DNA of 64,000 nt from Bacillus cereus (GTDB lineage Bacteria; Bacillota; Bacilli; Bacillales; Bacillaceae_G). The stretch lies in the NCBI RefSeq assembly GCF_025917685.1, contig NZ_CP089518.1, positions 1,179,001 through 1,243,000 on the forward strand, written 5' to 3'. The position numbers were made by a program, and so were the translations under genes. The notes under the pieces are model-generated. The model had not been told where the DNA came from. It did not search any database and saw only the letters and a program-made list of their open reading frames with translations. Below, one piece after another: positions 1 through 9,254 of the stretch (positions within the stretch are counted from its first letter, which is position 1; each line of letters opens with the position of its first letter).

Positions 1-83
1 GCGATAACAATTGCGTTATCACCACCTAGTACAACATCGATACCGACGATCATTAGTACAGATGTTAAAAACTCTAAGTCCAT
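1..83 (-). CDS. TerC family membrane protein (5' part only)
   Basis: Only the first 27 codons are inside the window; the gene runs off the left edge. The visible N-terminus, starting MDLEFLTSVLMIVGIDVVLG and followed by a GDNA stretch, is the first transmembrane helix of the TerC/YjbE family, whose members are integral membrane proteins linked to metal (often manganese) export. The ATG is preceded by a good GGAGG-type ribosome site. In B. subtilis yjbE also lies next to mecA, which supports the call. I looked for a yybP-ykoY manganese riboswitch in the leader and found none of its conserved blocks. Confidence 0.75.
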   Translation of the reverse strand, partial: MDLEFLTSVLMIVGIDVVLGGDNAIVI

Positions 84-600
84 TCGTCTGCCTCCATTTA
101 TGATGTTTTAATAAGCGATATGTATGTGATGAAGAAAGTTTGTTTAGCTTTTATCCCGCGCTTTTGGGATTAAATAATCTTCTCTTATAGAAGTTTTACT
201 TTATTACAGTGTACGGGGCAATACGCAAATGTATGTCCAAATTTTTTGTGAACAGAGAATTGAAATAATGATATTTAGCCGACTATCTGCGGGTAGTAAG
301 ACTCCGTCACAAAACCCGGTTATAAAGAAAAGGAGTTAGTTTTGTGCTTTCCTGTCCGTAAATGCCCGATTAGTGTGGTTAATAATCAACGTGGATGAGC
401 AAAGAACCCATCAATTAAAGTTTCAGTTTATGTAAGTAGCCGAATGCAGATAGGTATATAACTATTTTTGTAAAATAAATCGATTTTATTTCCATTCTGG
501 AGAATCTTATCATAAAATGAGAGTACAAGAATCTATTGATTTGTCATATGAGTGGGGGATCCCTTCATAACAATTCTAAACAGGAAGGGAGAGTTGTATT
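84..600. other. 517-base intergenic region between terC-like gene and mecA
   Basis: This gap separates two divergent genes. Its centre (272-430) is an interspersed repeat listed separately. The flanks must hold the promoters for both genes, but I see no convincing -35/-10 pair and no open reading frame with a ribosome site. The mecA ribosome site (AGGAAGGGAGAG) lies at the right end. Confidence 0.6.
272..430. repeat. bcr-like interspersed repeat, copy A
   Basis: About 159 bases that align along both ends with 32052-32189. Shared blocks include a CTATTTGCGGG-like 5' end, an AGTAAGACTCC block, a central CCGTAAATGCCCGATT and a 3' end AATTAAAGTTTCA. Size and sequence resemble the bcr1-type short mobile repeats known from the B. 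cereus group; that identification is from memory. This copy is more degenerate than the one at 32 kb: its 3' hairpin no longer pairs perfectly. Confidence 0.65.
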
Positions 601-1284
601 TTGGAAATTGAAAGAATTAACGATCATACGATGAAATTTTTTATTACGTACGTTGATATAGAGGACAGAGGGTTTAACCGTGAAGAAATTTGGTATGACC
701 GCGAACGGAGTGAAGAACTCTTTTGGGAAATGATGGATGAAGCTCGCGATCATGATGACTTCTTTATTGATGGACCGTTATGGATTCAAGTGCAAGCAGT
801 CGACAAAGGGATTGAAGTACTTGTAACGAAAGCAGAACTTTCAAAGGATGGACAAAAATTAGAACTACCAATAGGTGTAGACAAAATTATAGATATTCCT
901 TTAGATGAAGGAATCGAATCATTATTCCAGCAAGAATTAGAGGAAGAGGAAATAGAACCGACAGGTACAAACTTTAATGAAGATGGTACGTTTGGCTTTT
1001 TAATTAAGTTTAATGATTTTGAAGATGTAATTTCATTAAGTCATCGTCTAATTTTTGAAGATATAAAAGATGAACTGTATTCATTTGAGGACCGCTATTA
1101 TGTATATGTGGAATTCGATGAAGTGCTACATGATGAGGAAGAGATTGATCGTATTTTAAGTATTGTTTTAGAATACGGGGAAGAGTCTACTTTAACGATT
1201 CATCGTGTAAGTGAGTATGGAAAGCAAGTTGTGAAAGAGCATGCGCTTGAGACAATTCGTAACCATTTTCCTTCTAAAACGTAG
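601..1284 (+). CDS. mecA: Adaptor protein MecA
   Basis: MecA delivers substrates such as the competence regulator ComK to the ClpC-ClpP protease and helps assemble ClpC hexamers in the cytosol. The 227-residue product starts MEIERINDHTMKFFITYVD, typical of the N-terminal substrate-binding domain (about 1-85). An acidic linker (LEEEEIEPTG, near 113-122) leads to a C-terminal ClpC-binding domain (about 130-220). It starts with TTG, supported by AGGAAGGGAGAG just upstream. It is slightly longer than the B. subtilis protein (218 residues). It is monocistronic and closed by a strong terminator; cls, coiA and pepF follow as in relatives. Confidence 0.95.
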   Translation: MEIERINDHTMKFFITYVDIEDRGFNREEIWYDRERSEELFWEMMDEARDHDDFFIDGPLWIQVQAVDKGIEVLVTKAELSKDGQKLELPIGVDKIIDIPLDEGIESLFQQELEEEEIEPTGTNFNEDGTFGFLIKFNDFEDVISLSHRLIFEDIKDELYSFEDRYYVYVEFDEVLHDEEEIDRILSIVLEYGEESTLTIHRVSEYGKQVVKEHALETIRNHFPSKT

Positions 1285-1317
1285 GCCGATTTCTATAGTA
1301 TGAAATCGGCTTTTTTT
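1285..1317 (+). terminator. mecA terminator
   Basis: Nine-base-pair stem GCCGATTTC (1285-1293) with GAAATCGGC (1302-1310), followed by seven T's. Confidence 0.9.
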
Positions 1318-1356
1318 ATGAAGAATAGGAAAGTTTTCTTAGTAAGGGGGTAAGAG

Positions 1357-2901
1357 ATGAAAAACACGTTAAAACTACTTTTCTTTTTTCTACTATTGTT
1401 CGCATTATTTGTTTCATTACGCATGTTTATTGATGTAGCATTTTATTCGGATGTCATGGGTATAAAAGACGTTTCGATTTTAGGTATTATTAGTATTTTA
1501 TTTACGGTTTCTGCATTTTTAATTGGATGTGTTATTTTCTTAGAAAACAGACATCCATCCAAAACACTTACATGGTTAATCGTACTAGGAATTTTTCCAG
1601 TGTTCGGTTTCTTTGCTTATTTATTATTTGGACAAAACTTTCGCAGAAAAAGAATGTTCCAAAAGAAGGCGTTACTCGATGAACAGGCATTTTTACAATA
1701 TAAGGGACACGAAGATTATGAAGAACGAATTTTACGAGACCATAAGCATCAAGAATTGCTATTTCGTTTAGCTGATCGATTGGGTGCTTTAAATATTTCA
1801 TTTCAAACTGAAACGAGGACATTAACAAATGGAGACGAGACGTTTCAGGCAATTTTAGATGGGTTAAATCGAGCGAAACACCACATTCATATGGAGTATT
1901 ACATTGTGCGTGATGACAAGCTCGGTACAGAAATTAAAGATATTTTAATAAAAAAATCAAAAGAAGGCGTTGTCGTTCGTTTTTTATATGACGCGGTTGG
2001 AAGTTTTAAATTATCAAATTCGTATATTGAAGAATTGAATGATGCAGGAGTAGAAATGATTCCATTTTTCCCTGTGCGCTTTCCGATTTTAAACGATAAA
2101 ATTAATTATCGAAACCATCGAAAAATCGTTATTATAGATGGAAATGAAGGGTTTGTAGGCGGATTAAATATTGGTGATGAATATTTAGGGAAGGATAAAT
2201 ATTTCGGTTTTTGGCGAGACACGCATTTATATTTACGCGGTGAAGCAGTTCAAAGCTTACAGCTAATTTTCCTTCAAGATTGGTTTTATATGACTGGTGA
2301 GGCAGTATTAGCACCTGAATATTTACAAGCGAAAGCAGTTGAGGGTGATCATTGGGGCGGAGTACAACTCGTTGGAGGTGGACCAGATAATAAATGGGAA
2401 ACAATTAAACATTTATATTTTGCAATGATTGCTTCAGCTAGGAAATCGATTTGGATTGCAACACCATACTTTATTCCAGACGATGATATTTTATCTGCAT
2501 TAAAAGTAGCTGCACTTGCTGGTATTGATGTTCGTTTGTTAATGCCAAGTAAGCCAGATAAGCGCACTGTCTTTTATGCATCAAGATCGTACTTTCCGGA
2601 GTTATTAGATGCAGGAGTAAAAATATATGAATATGAAAAAGGTTTTCTTCATAGTAAAGTTGTTATCGTTGATTCGGATCTCGCTTCAATTGGGACAGCT
2701 AATATGGATATGAGAAGTTTTCATTTAAACTTTGAAGTAAATGCCTTTTTATATGATACAGATAGCATTCGAAAGCTCGTTCAAGATTTTAAAGACGATT
2801 TAGAAGAATCCAGTGAAATTCATGTTGACCGATTTCATAAGAGACGTCTTCATAGGCGGATTGTTGAATCGACGTATCGGTTATTATCACCTTTATTATA
2901 A
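1357..2901 (+). CDS. cls: Cardiolipin synthase
   Basis: This membrane enzyme joins two phosphatidylglycerol molecules into cardiolipin and glycerol. The 514-residue protein has hydrophobic segments near 7-27, 40-62 and 71-92, then two phospholipase-D (HKD) motifs: HRKIVIID near residue 254 and HSKVVIVD near residue 432. Both catalytic His/Lys/Asp sets are intact and the length is normal for bacterial Cls. The start has a strong AAGGGGG ribosome site. B. cereus-group genomes carry several cls paralogues, so the exact paralogue name is uncertain. It stands as a single gene between two terminators. Confidence 0.92.
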   Translation: MKNTLKLLFFFLLLFALFVSLRMFIDVAFYSDVMGIKDVSILGIISILFTVSAFLIGCVIFLENRHPSKTLTWLIVLGIFPVFGFFAYLLFGQNFRRKRMFQKKALLDEQAFLQYKGHEDYEERILRDHKHQELLFRLADRLGALNISFQTETRTLTNGDETFQAILDGLNRAKHHIHMEYYIVRDDKLGTEIKDILIKKSKEGVVVRFLYDAVGSFKLSNSYIEELNDAGVEMIPFFPVRFPILNDKINYRNHRKIVIIDGNEGFVGGLNIGDEYLGKDKYFGFWRDTHLYLRGEAVQSLQLIFLQDWFYMTGEAVLAPEYLQAKAVEGDHWGGVQLVGGGPDNKWETIKHLYFAMIASARKSIWIATPYFIPDDDILSALKVAALAGIDVRLLMPSKPDKRTVFYASRSYFPELLDAGVKIYEYEKGFLHSKVVIVDSDLASIGTANMDMRSFHLNFEVNAFLYDTDSIRKLVQDFKDDLEESSEIHVDRFHKRRLHRRIVESTYRLLSPLL

Positions 2902-2938
2902 AAAGAGATGTCCTAATTTAGGACATCTCTTTTTTTGA
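2901..2938 (+). terminator. cls terminator
   Basis: Stem AAAAGAGATGTCC (2901-2913) with GGACATCTCTTTT (2921-2933) and a T-run, starting at the cls stop codon. Confidence 0.9.
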
Positions 2939-2982
2939 GAGGAATTTGTAGTAAATTGTAGAATACAAGGAGTTGAAAGGGT

Positions 2983-4227
2983 GTGATTGTGATGTTTATT
3001 GCAAGGAGAGAAAACGGAGAGAAAATTCATCTATTATATAACCGGGATGAAGAGTGTTTACGCGATATGCGTAAACGAGAAAAATTCTTTTGCACAGCTT
3101 GCGGAAAGGAAGTGCAAATGAAGTTAGGGACACAAAAGAGTTGGCATTTTGCTCATAAGAAAGTAGATTCATGTCTTGCGTTTTATGAGGCAGAATCTGT
3201 GTACCATATGCAAGGTAAAGAATTGTTATATAGATGGTTAAAACGTCAAAACTTTCATGTAGATATAGAGCATTATCTTTCGGAAATTCAGCAACGACCA
3301 GATATTTACGTAGAGAGGGCGGATAGAAAAATTGCGATTGAATATCAATGTGCAAATCTCTCCATAGAGCAGCTTTATAAGCGAACATATTCGTATTGGC
3401 AAGCTAGTATACAAGTTATCTGGATAATCGGTGGAAATCAGTTGAAAAAGCAATCCGCCCATTGGATGACATTCTCCGCCCTTATGGCCTTCTCCTTACA
3501 ACCTTATCCTCAGCCATTCCTTATTTTCTTTTGTCCGAAACAAAAATCGTTTATGAAATGCGCGTTTATCACTCCGTTTTCTACAAATGTCTCTTTCTCA
3601 CATACAATTTATTTACCAACCGATACGACTACTGTTGAAATGCTCTTTTCTCCCGTTCCTTTCCGAAAAGAGGTATTAGGACAAGAATGGAAGAGAAAAA
3701 AGAACCATTTTCGGCAAAACGCTCTATCTATCTGGAATTATAATCATAAGTCACTATTACGCCTCTTATATCAATATAAATGTACCCCATCGAGTTTTCC
3801 TTCTGAAATCGGTGTTCCGCTTCCATCCTCATTTGCTTTTCAAACAAATCCATTTATATGGCAAGCTTTTCTTTATATGAAGTGTATAAGTAAGCTTAAG
3901 GTAGGGGAGTATATTTCCCTTCAGTACGCATGTAATTATGTAGCGAAATATACGAAGAGGCGTCTACTTCCGTATTTTGCACAACATATATGGAAGATAG
4001 CAGTTGCAGAGTATATGACATTTTTATGTTATATAGGTGTGTTAAATAAAGTAGGTAATAATAAGTATCGAAAAATAAGAGATGTTGTTTTGTTAAAAAC
4101 AGAGGAGGAAATTATGAAATATGATGACATTTGCTTAGCGCATGCACTATCTCTATTTGAGACAAAGTACAACATGAGAGAGGGAAAAGGGGATATAATA
4201 AAGACTGATCGTGAAGGAATTACATAA
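2983..4227 (+). CDS. coiA: Competence protein CoiA
   Basis: CoiA is a nuclease-like protein needed for DNA transformation and recombination of incoming DNA in Gram-positive bacteria. The 414-residue product shows the N-terminal Cys-rich segment (FFCTACGKEVQ, near residues 35-45) followed by WHFAHKK, and then the restriction-endonuclease-like core with RPDIYVE and KIAIEYQ (about 106-126). The GTG at 2983 sits 10 bases after AAGGAG; an ATG at 2992 is an alternative nine bases downstream. The position between cls and pepF matches B. subtilis yjbF. Laboratory competence is not common in this group, so the role in this organism is inferred. Confidence 0.88.
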   Translation: MIVMFIARRENGEKIHLLYNRDEECLRDMRKREKFFCTACGKEVQMKLGTQKSWHFAHKKVDSCLAFYEAESVYHMQGKELLYRWLKRQNFHVDIEHYLSEIQQRPDIYVERADRKIAIEYQCANLSIEQLYKRTYSYWQASIQVIWIIGGNQLKKQSAHWMTFSALMAFSLQPYPQPFLIFFCPKQKSFMKCAFITPFSTNVSFSHTIYLPTDTTTVEMLFSPVPFRKEVLGQEWKRKKNHFRQNALSIWNYNHKSLLRLLYQYKCTPSSFPSEIGVPLPSSFAFQTNPFIWQAFLYMKCISKLKVGEYISLQYACNYVAKYTKRRLLPYFAQHIWKIAVAEYMTFLCYIGVLNKVGNNKYRKIRDVVLLKTEEEIMKYDDICLAHALSLFETKYNMREGKGDIIKTDREGIT

Positions 4228-4277
4228 GAAAAATCGAATTGTACTTAAGTAGAGATATTTAAAGGAGGGCTTAAAGA

Positions 4278-6104
4278 ATGGCTGAACAAAACACAGTAAA
4301 ATCATTACCAGATCGCAATGAGATTGAAGAAGCAAACACATGGCGATTAGAAGATATTTTCCAAACAGATGCAGAATGGGAAAAAGAATTCCAAGCTATT
4401 AAAGAGCTATTGCCAAAGTTAACTGAATTTAAAGGGAAGCTTGGTGACTCTGCAGACAATTTGCTTGAGGCATTGCAATATGAAGATGAAATTTCAATGC
4501 GATTAGGTAAGCTATATACATATGCACATATGCGTTACGATCAAGATACAACAAACTCTGTGTATCAAGCATTAAATGATCGCGCAACAAATTTATACTC
4601 ACAAGTATCTAGTAGCACAGCTTATATCGTGCCTGAAATTTTATCTATTTCAGAAGATACATTGGAAACATTCTTACAAGAAAATCGAGAACTAAGTGTA
4701 TATGAGCATGCATTAGAAGAAATTACACGTCAACGCCCGCATGTATTATCGGAAGCTGAAGAAGCGTTATTAGCAGAAGCATCTGAAGTGATGAGTGCAT
4801 CAAGTAATACATTTGGTATGTTGAATAATGCAGATTTAAAATTTCCATCTATTAAAGGTGAAGATGGAGAAGAAGTAGAAATAACACATGGTCGTTATAT
4901 TCAATTTTTAGAAAGTGATGATCGTCGTGTGCGCGAAGATGCATTCAAAGCTGTATATGAAACGTACGGAAAATATAAGAACACATTTGCAAGTACGTTA
5001 AGTGGGGCTGTGAAACGTAATAATTTCAATGCCCGCGTTCGTAAATACGATTCTGCACGTCAAGCTGCATTAAGTAATAATAATATTCCTGAAGCGGTGT
5101 ATGATCAACTTGTTGAATCGGTAAATGATAATTTACACTTACTACATCGCTATATTGATATTCGTAAGCGTGCCCTAGGTCTTGATGAGCTTCATATGTA
5201 TGATTTATATACACCGCTTGTACCAGAAGTGAAAATGAATGTGAAGTATGAAGAAGCACAAGAAATGTTATTGAAATCTTTAAATGTACTTGGTGATGAA
5301 TATGTTGAAATTTTAAAAGAAGCATATGAGAATCGCTGGGTAGATGTATATGAGAATAAAGGAAAACGAAGCGGAGCATATTCATCTGGTGCATACGGAA
5401 CAAATCCGTATATTTTAATGAACTGGCATGATAATGTAAATAATTTATTTACACTTACTCATGAGTTTGGCCATTCAGTGCATAGTTACTATACAAGGAA
5501 GACACAGCCGCACGTATATGGTGATTATTCAATCTTCGTTGCAGAAGTAGCATCAACTTGTAATGAAGCGCTTCTAAATGATTACTTATTGAAAACGACA
5601 GAAGATAAGAAAGAGCGTCTATATTTATTAAATCACTATTTAGAAGGATTCCGCGGCACTGTATTCCGTCAAACGATGTTCGCAGAGTTTGAGCATATTA
5701 TTCATAAGAAAGTACAAGAAGGACATGCTGTTACGCCGGACATGTTAACGGAAATCTACTATGATTTAAATAAGAAATATTTCGGTGATGCTTTAGTGAT
5801 CGACGAAGAAATTGGTTTAGAGTGGTCTCGCATTCCGCATTTCTACTACAACTATTACGTATATCAATACGCAACAGGATTTAGTGCAGCGACAGCTCTA
5901 TCTAAACAAATTTTAGAAGAAGGGCAACCAGCAGTAGAACGTTACATTAACGAATTCTTAAAAGCAGGAAGCTCTGATTATCCAATTGAAGTGCTGAAAA
6001 AAGCAGGAGTTGATATGGCATCTCCTGAACCTGTAAAAGAAGCATTACAAGTATTTGAAGAGAAGTTAAATGAATTAGAAGCGTTATTGTTTGAAGAGAA
6101 GTAA
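4278..6104 (+). CDS. pepF: Oligoendopeptidase F (M3B metallopeptidase)
   Basis: A cytosolic zinc peptidase that cleaves oligopeptides of roughly 7-17 residues. The 608-residue protein has the M3 zinc motif HEFGH near residues 394-398 (HEFGHSVHSYY) and the family's distal glutamate region (EVASTCNEALL) shortly after. Length equals the family norm. AAAGGAGGG precedes the ATG. It follows coiA with a 50-base gap and may be co-transcribed with it, since no terminator lies between. Overexpressed PepF affects sporulation signalling in B. subtilis; nothing here shows that directly. Confidence 0.95.
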   Translation: MAEQNTVKSLPDRNEIEEANTWRLEDIFQTDAEWEKEFQAIKELLPKLTEFKGKLGDSADNLLEALQYEDEISMRLGKLYTYAHMRYDQDTTNSVYQALNDRATNLYSQVSSSTAYIVPEILSISEDTLETFLQENRELSVYEHALEEITRQRPHVLSEAEEALLAEASEVMSASSNTFGMLNNADLKFPSIKGEDGEEVEITHGRYIQFLESDDRRVREDAFKAVYETYGKYKNTFASTLSGAVKRNNFNARVRKYDSARQAALSNNNIPEAVYDQLVESVNDNLHLLHRYIDIRKRALGLDELHMYDLYTPLVPEVKMNVKYEEAQEMLLKSLNVLGDEYVEILKEAYENRWVDVYENKGKRSGAYSSGAYGTNPYILMNWHDNVNNLFTLTHEFGHSVHSYYTRKTQPHVYGDYSIFVAEVASTCNEALLNDYLLKTTEDKKERLYLLNHYLEGFRGTVFRQTMFAEFEHIIHKKVQEGHAVTPDMLTEIYYDLNKKYFGDALVIDEEIGLEWSRIPHFYYNYYVYQYATGFSAATALSKQILEEGQPAVERYINEFLKAGSSDYPIEVLKKAGVDMASPEPVKEALQVFEEKLNELEALLFEEK

Positions 6105-6106
6105 TG

Positions 6107-6140
6107 AGAAAAGACGAGGGATTTTATCCTCGTCTTTTCT
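6107..6140 (+). terminator. pepF terminator
   Basis: Stem AGAAAAGACGAGG (6107-6119) with CCTCGTCTTTTCT (6128-6140); T's flank both sides, so it may work in both directions. Confidence 0.85.
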
Positions 6141-6250
6141 GTTTGGGGCATTTGCTCAATAGGTTAAAATGTCGATATTTGTCGAATTATTGAGGTGATT
6201 TTCCTCGCTTTTTCTATATTAGAAGGAATTTTTACGACTTATTTTTGTAG

Positions 6251-6424
6251 TTAAAATCCTTTAAATCGTTTTCTATAGTTGAAATAAGAGACAGCGATGA
6301 CGATAACTCCAAATAAAAGAGGGAAGGCAATAATTTTAGGAAAAGCTTGTAGTAGAGAGAGGATGTACAAGAAAAAAGAAACGATAACACATAGAAAGAT
6401 AAGAAAAATATGAGACTTTTTCAT
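6251..6424 (-). CDS. Small membrane protein, 57 residues
   Basis: A short reading frame starts at an ATG preceded by an ideal AGGAGGTTTCCTT ribosome site and ends in TAA. The product begins MKKSHIFLIFLCVIV and ends YFNYRKRFKGF. It has two predicted transmembrane helices (about 5-24 and 31-48) and a basic C-terminal tail, which suggests an N-in/C-in hairpin. I do not recognise a family. B. subtilis has the small gene yizD at the equivalent place between pepF and spxH, but I cannot confirm that they are homologous. Function unknown. Confidence 0.7.
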   Translation of the reverse strand: MKKSHIFLIFLCVIVSFFLYILSLLQAFPKIIAFPLLFGVIVIAVSYFNYRKRFKGF

Positions 6425-6634
6425 AAGGAAACCTCCTAAATAGCTTTTTTTATAGCTTATTCAAGAATGAAAACGTTTAGAATGTGACAAAAGTGTGAAA
6501 TTCGACAAAAGGGGTTGTCATCTGACGTCGAATCTTGTAATATAATAAGCGTGAACGAATTCACATACAAACATATACCCCTTTGTTTGAACGTGAAAAT
6601 TTCTCCCATCCCCTTTAATATTTTTATAAGCCGT

Positions 6635-6674
6635 AAAGAAAAAGACCTGGTGTTTACACCAGGTCTTTTTCTTT
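6635..6674. terminator. spxH terminator, stop codon in the loop
   Basis: Perfect 18-base-pair inverted repeat (6635-6652 with 6657-6674, cores GACCTGGTG and CACCAGGTC) around a four-base loop. A- and T-rich arm ends give U-tracts in both directions. The spxH stop codon (6654-6656) lies at the loop, so the last codons of the gene are part of the terminator. Confidence 0.9.
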
Positions 6675-7547
6675 TGCTATCCATTTCCAATAACGCTCGC
6701 ACTTCACTTCAATCATTTGTACTTTTCGTTTTAGTTGTAATTTTTTTAGTTCGCGCTCTATTTCTTGCTGCGGGCAGTCATATATGAATGAGATTTCCTT
6801 TGAAGAAATAAATTGTGTTGCTTCTAGTAATACCTCTAAAGGAGGTAATGGCTCTGGCTCAATCTCGCATTTTACAAGTTCTTTTAATAACTGTACGTAT
6901 ACATCATAGGAATAAATTCCTGCAATTTTAATACCTTCCTCATCTGAATTTGCATGGAAAAATAGGAGGGAAGGTATTTCTGTAATATGCATCTCATTTG
7001 TGAATTTCAGGTCGCATTGGAAAGCTTTTTTTGCGCTAACTGAGTGTAGGTCTTTTTTAAATTCCTCTACATCAATGCCGCTATCTTTTGCACATGTAAG
7101 CAATAGTTCACCATCTGGATTTGATACATTTTTAAGAAGAATGTATTCCTGGAGTTTTCGCAAAAACTTCGAACCTGCTTTTCGGCCTTGCAACTCCGCC
7201 GCTTTAATTGCCATCGAAACTAGATACGGCGTTGACGATGCCTCTTGCATATGTACTTTTCCATCACATGAAAAACCTTGTAAACTTGTTGTCTTTTCCC
7301 ACACAAATCGAATATTAGCAGGTTTATTCCATTTGTGTGAGGAAGCGTTTGCCCCGTCCACTTTTCCAGTTACTATATGACGAATAGAGAAGTATTTCCC
7401 ATATTCAAGCCATAGTTTAATAATAAATGGCTCGATATCCCAGCAATCTTTACAAAGTGGATCAATAAATAAATATGCTTCTACAGACTTATGCTCGCAT
7501 GTGGAAGGAGAAGGCATATTCATATGCTTTGCTTCCTGCTTATCCAT
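6654..7547 (-). CDS. spxH: ClpXP adaptor SpxH (YjbH), DsbA-like fold
   Basis: SpxH binds the disulfide-stress regulator Spx and speeds its degradation by ClpXP. The 297-residue protein has a His/Cys-containing N-terminus, then [12 protein letters not shown] with a CxxC pair (C32, C35) in a thioredoxin/DsbA-like domain, and a basic C-terminal region. The ATG overlaps the stop of yjbI by one base (TAATG), so the two genes are co-transcribed and probably translationally coupled. The pairing with the truncated haemoglobin gene is conserved in Bacillus. Confidence 0.92.
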   Translation of the reverse strand: MDKQEAKHMNMPSPSTCEHKSVEAYLFIDPLCKDCWDIEPFIIKLWLEYGKYFSIRHIVTGKVDGANASSHKWNKPANIRFVWEKTTSLQGFSCDGKVHMQEASSTPYLVSMAIKAAELQGRKAGSKFLRKLQEYILLKNVSNPDGELLLTCAKDSGIDVEEFKKDLHSVSAKKAFQCDLKFTNEMHITEIPSLLFFHANSDEEGIKIAGIYSYDVYVQLLKELVKCEIEPEPLPPLEVLLEATQFISSKEISFIYDCPQQEIERELKKLQLKRKVQMIEVKCERYWKWIAKEKDLV

Positions 7548-7945
7548 TACACTTCACCTGTTTCATTTGGAGTATTGACCATATGTTGAGCAGTTAATGC
7601 TAAACGTTCAAAAACAAACTCTCTTATATGACCGTGCACTCCTGTATCATCCATTGCTTGCTCCATGCATGATAGCCAAGCTTCTGCGCGTTTTGGAGTA
7701 ATCTCAAACGGAAGATGGCGTGCTCTTAGCATAGGATGCCCATGTTCTTCAGTGTATAAATTAGGACCACCTAAATATTGTGTTAAAAATTGTTTCTGCT
7801 TCCTAGCAGTTTCTGTTAAATCATCCGGGAAGATCGGAGATAAGTCAGGGTGTTCACTGACATAGGAATAAAATGTATCCACTAATGTTGCAATGCATTG
7901 TTCACCGCCAATTGCTTCAAATGGTGTCATCGGTTGCTTGCTCAT
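7547..7945 (-). CDS. yjbI: Truncated haemoglobin (group II, YjbI)
   Basis: A cytosolic haem protein of the trHbO class that binds O2/NO. In B. subtilis it is reported to cooperate with YjbH in the stress response, which fits its one-base overlap with spxH. The 132-residue sequence has the family stretch [18 protein letters not shown]77 is the likely proximal haem ligand. AAGGAG precedes the ATG. Length is standard. The operon appears to start here. Confidence 0.93.
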   Translation of the reverse strand: MSKQPMTPFEAIGGEQCIATLVDTFYSYVSEHPDLSPIFPDDLTETARKQKQFLTQYLGGPNLYTEEHGHPMLRARHLPFEITPKRAEAWLSCMEQAMDDTGVHGHIREFVFERLALTAQHMVNTPNETGEV

Positions 7946-8129
7946 CCTTTATAAACTCCTTTTTCCATGAAATGTATATCTATTGTAGCAATGGAATGTT
8001 ATGAAGAGCAACTAAACAGCCTTCATAACATTCGTTGCTTATTTTATGTGTTGCTAATAAATCTTTAATTTCCAAAAAGGTGAAACATAACCACCAGTAA
8101 ATCACTTCTACACTGATGGAAATTTCACT

Positions 8130-8708
8130 TTAGCGCTCTTTGTTTTGTTTGGCAAGGAAAAAGCGTTTTACTTTGTTATTTGTATGACGAACTGGTACGT
8201 TATGTTGCTTTAATAAACTCATAAATGAGGCTTTACCAGCTTCCTCATCTTGTACTTCGTATTCGATTTCATAATCATCGTGATTGTAATAGAAACTATG
8301 ATCAAAGACAAGTGTTCCACCTTCAAACAATGTTTCAGCTCTTTCTGTTGTTAAACTTCCCATATAAGTTAAAGAGGAAACTGGAATTTGTAGTTTCTGA
8401 AGTTGATCCATTACAGTTCCTTGAATGATTGCGTTTGTTTCCATCATAAGTTTTGCTTCTTTTTCTGTTATAGATTGATGAGTTTCTAATAAACCAATTT
8501 CAGCAGGTTGTTTTAATGTGAATGTATAAGTTCCATCTTTATGACGAATACGAAGTGCAGAGCCTGTATTTTTTAAAGAAAATTGAGTTGTTTCAAAGTA
8601 ATGATTTACTTGTTTTGTAAATGCTTTAATAGAAAAAGACTTGCATAACCTTTGGAATTCTTCCTCTGTAACCATGTTTTTAAATTCAATTTCAATTTCT
8701 TGTGTCAT
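8130..8708 (-). CDS. yjbK: CYTH-domain protein (YjbK), triphosphate-tunnel fold
   Basis: CYTH proteins form a beta-barrel tunnel that binds or hydrolyses triphosphates (class IV adenylate cyclase / thiamine triphosphatase superfamily). The 192-residue product opens with the diagnostic ExExK signature (EIEIEFK, residues 4-10) and has alternating charged strands such as LRIRHKDGTYTFTLKQP. AAAGGAGCG precedes the ATG. It is transcribed away from the yjbL-yjbM-nadK-yjbO genes. Substrate unknown; tripolyphosphate is plausible from characterised relatives. Confidence 0.88.
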   Translation of the reverse strand: MTQEIEIEFKNMVTEEEFQRLCKSFSIKAFTKQVNHYFETTQFSLKNTGSALRIRHKDGTYTFTLKQPAEIGLLETHQSITEKEAKLMMETNAIIQGTVMDQLQKLQIPVSSLTYMGSLTTERAETLFEGGTLVFDHSFYYNHDDYEIEYEVQDEEAGKASFMSLLKQHNVPVRHTNNKVKRFFLAKQNKER

Positions 8709-8852
8709 TGTATGCGCTCCTTTTGAAAAATAATTCTTTACACATTATCGCTTTTTCGCAAATTTGGTTCAATGTTTTATTTGTTTGCGTCCATGTTATG
8801 ATACAATAATACTGTTAAGTAAGACAGGAAGTTGAGATGGAGGAATTCGAGC

Positions 8853-9224
8853 ATGCAAAATAAAATTCAAGTTAAGAGCGTAGAAATGAGAGAGAATGCG
8901 CTTATTTTTTGTGCGGAAAATACTGAAATAGAGGTAAAGGAGTTAAGTGCGCGTAATCACGTACTTGTAGACTCAGATAATTTATCATTTTTATATATCT
9001 TAGAAAACGAATCATCTTTCATTTATGTAAGTATTCCGCATACATGCTGGGAAGCAATGCATGAAGCGATGAATAAAGATACAGCAATGTTTATTCGCGT
9101 GAATGATATTGAAATGGAATTAGAAGCATTAAAAGAAGAAGTAGAGTATTTAGTTGAAAATATTGAAGGTAATGCAAATTACGGAGAAGAATTAGTAACT
9201 GCTGTAGAAAAAGTATTTCTATAA
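8853..9224 (+). CDS. yjbL: YjbL family protein
   Basis: Protein of unknown function, 123 residues, acidic and without membrane segments (MQNKIQVKSVEMRENALIF...). It is the first gene of the yjbL-yjbM-nadK-yjbO operon, as in B. subtilis, which is the main reason for the name. I place the start at the ATG at 8853, nine bases after GGAGGA; the frame is open from a TTG at 8832, but that start has no spaced ribosome site. The Glu-rich C-terminus (LEALKEEVEYLVENI) may form a short coiled coil. Confidence 0.78.
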   Translation: MQNKIQVKSVEMRENALIFCAENTEIEVKELSARNHVLVDSDNLSFLYILENESSFIYVSIPHTCWEAMHEAMNKDTAMFIRVNDIEMELEALKEEVEYLVENIEGNANYGEELVTAVEKVFL

Positions 9225-9254
9225 GCAAATGGATTGATTTTGGTGGTGGTTGAA

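Noticed and set aside
84..240. Manganese (yybP-ykoY) riboswitch ahead of the TerC-like gene
   Set aside because: The conserved GGGGAGUA-type core and its partner are not present on the minus strand.
8040..8135. Possible further bcr-like repeat: ACTGATGGAAATTTCACTTTA resembles the element's 3' end
   Set aside because: Only about 22 bases resemble it and the 5' and middle blocks are missing; chance similarity cannot be excluded.
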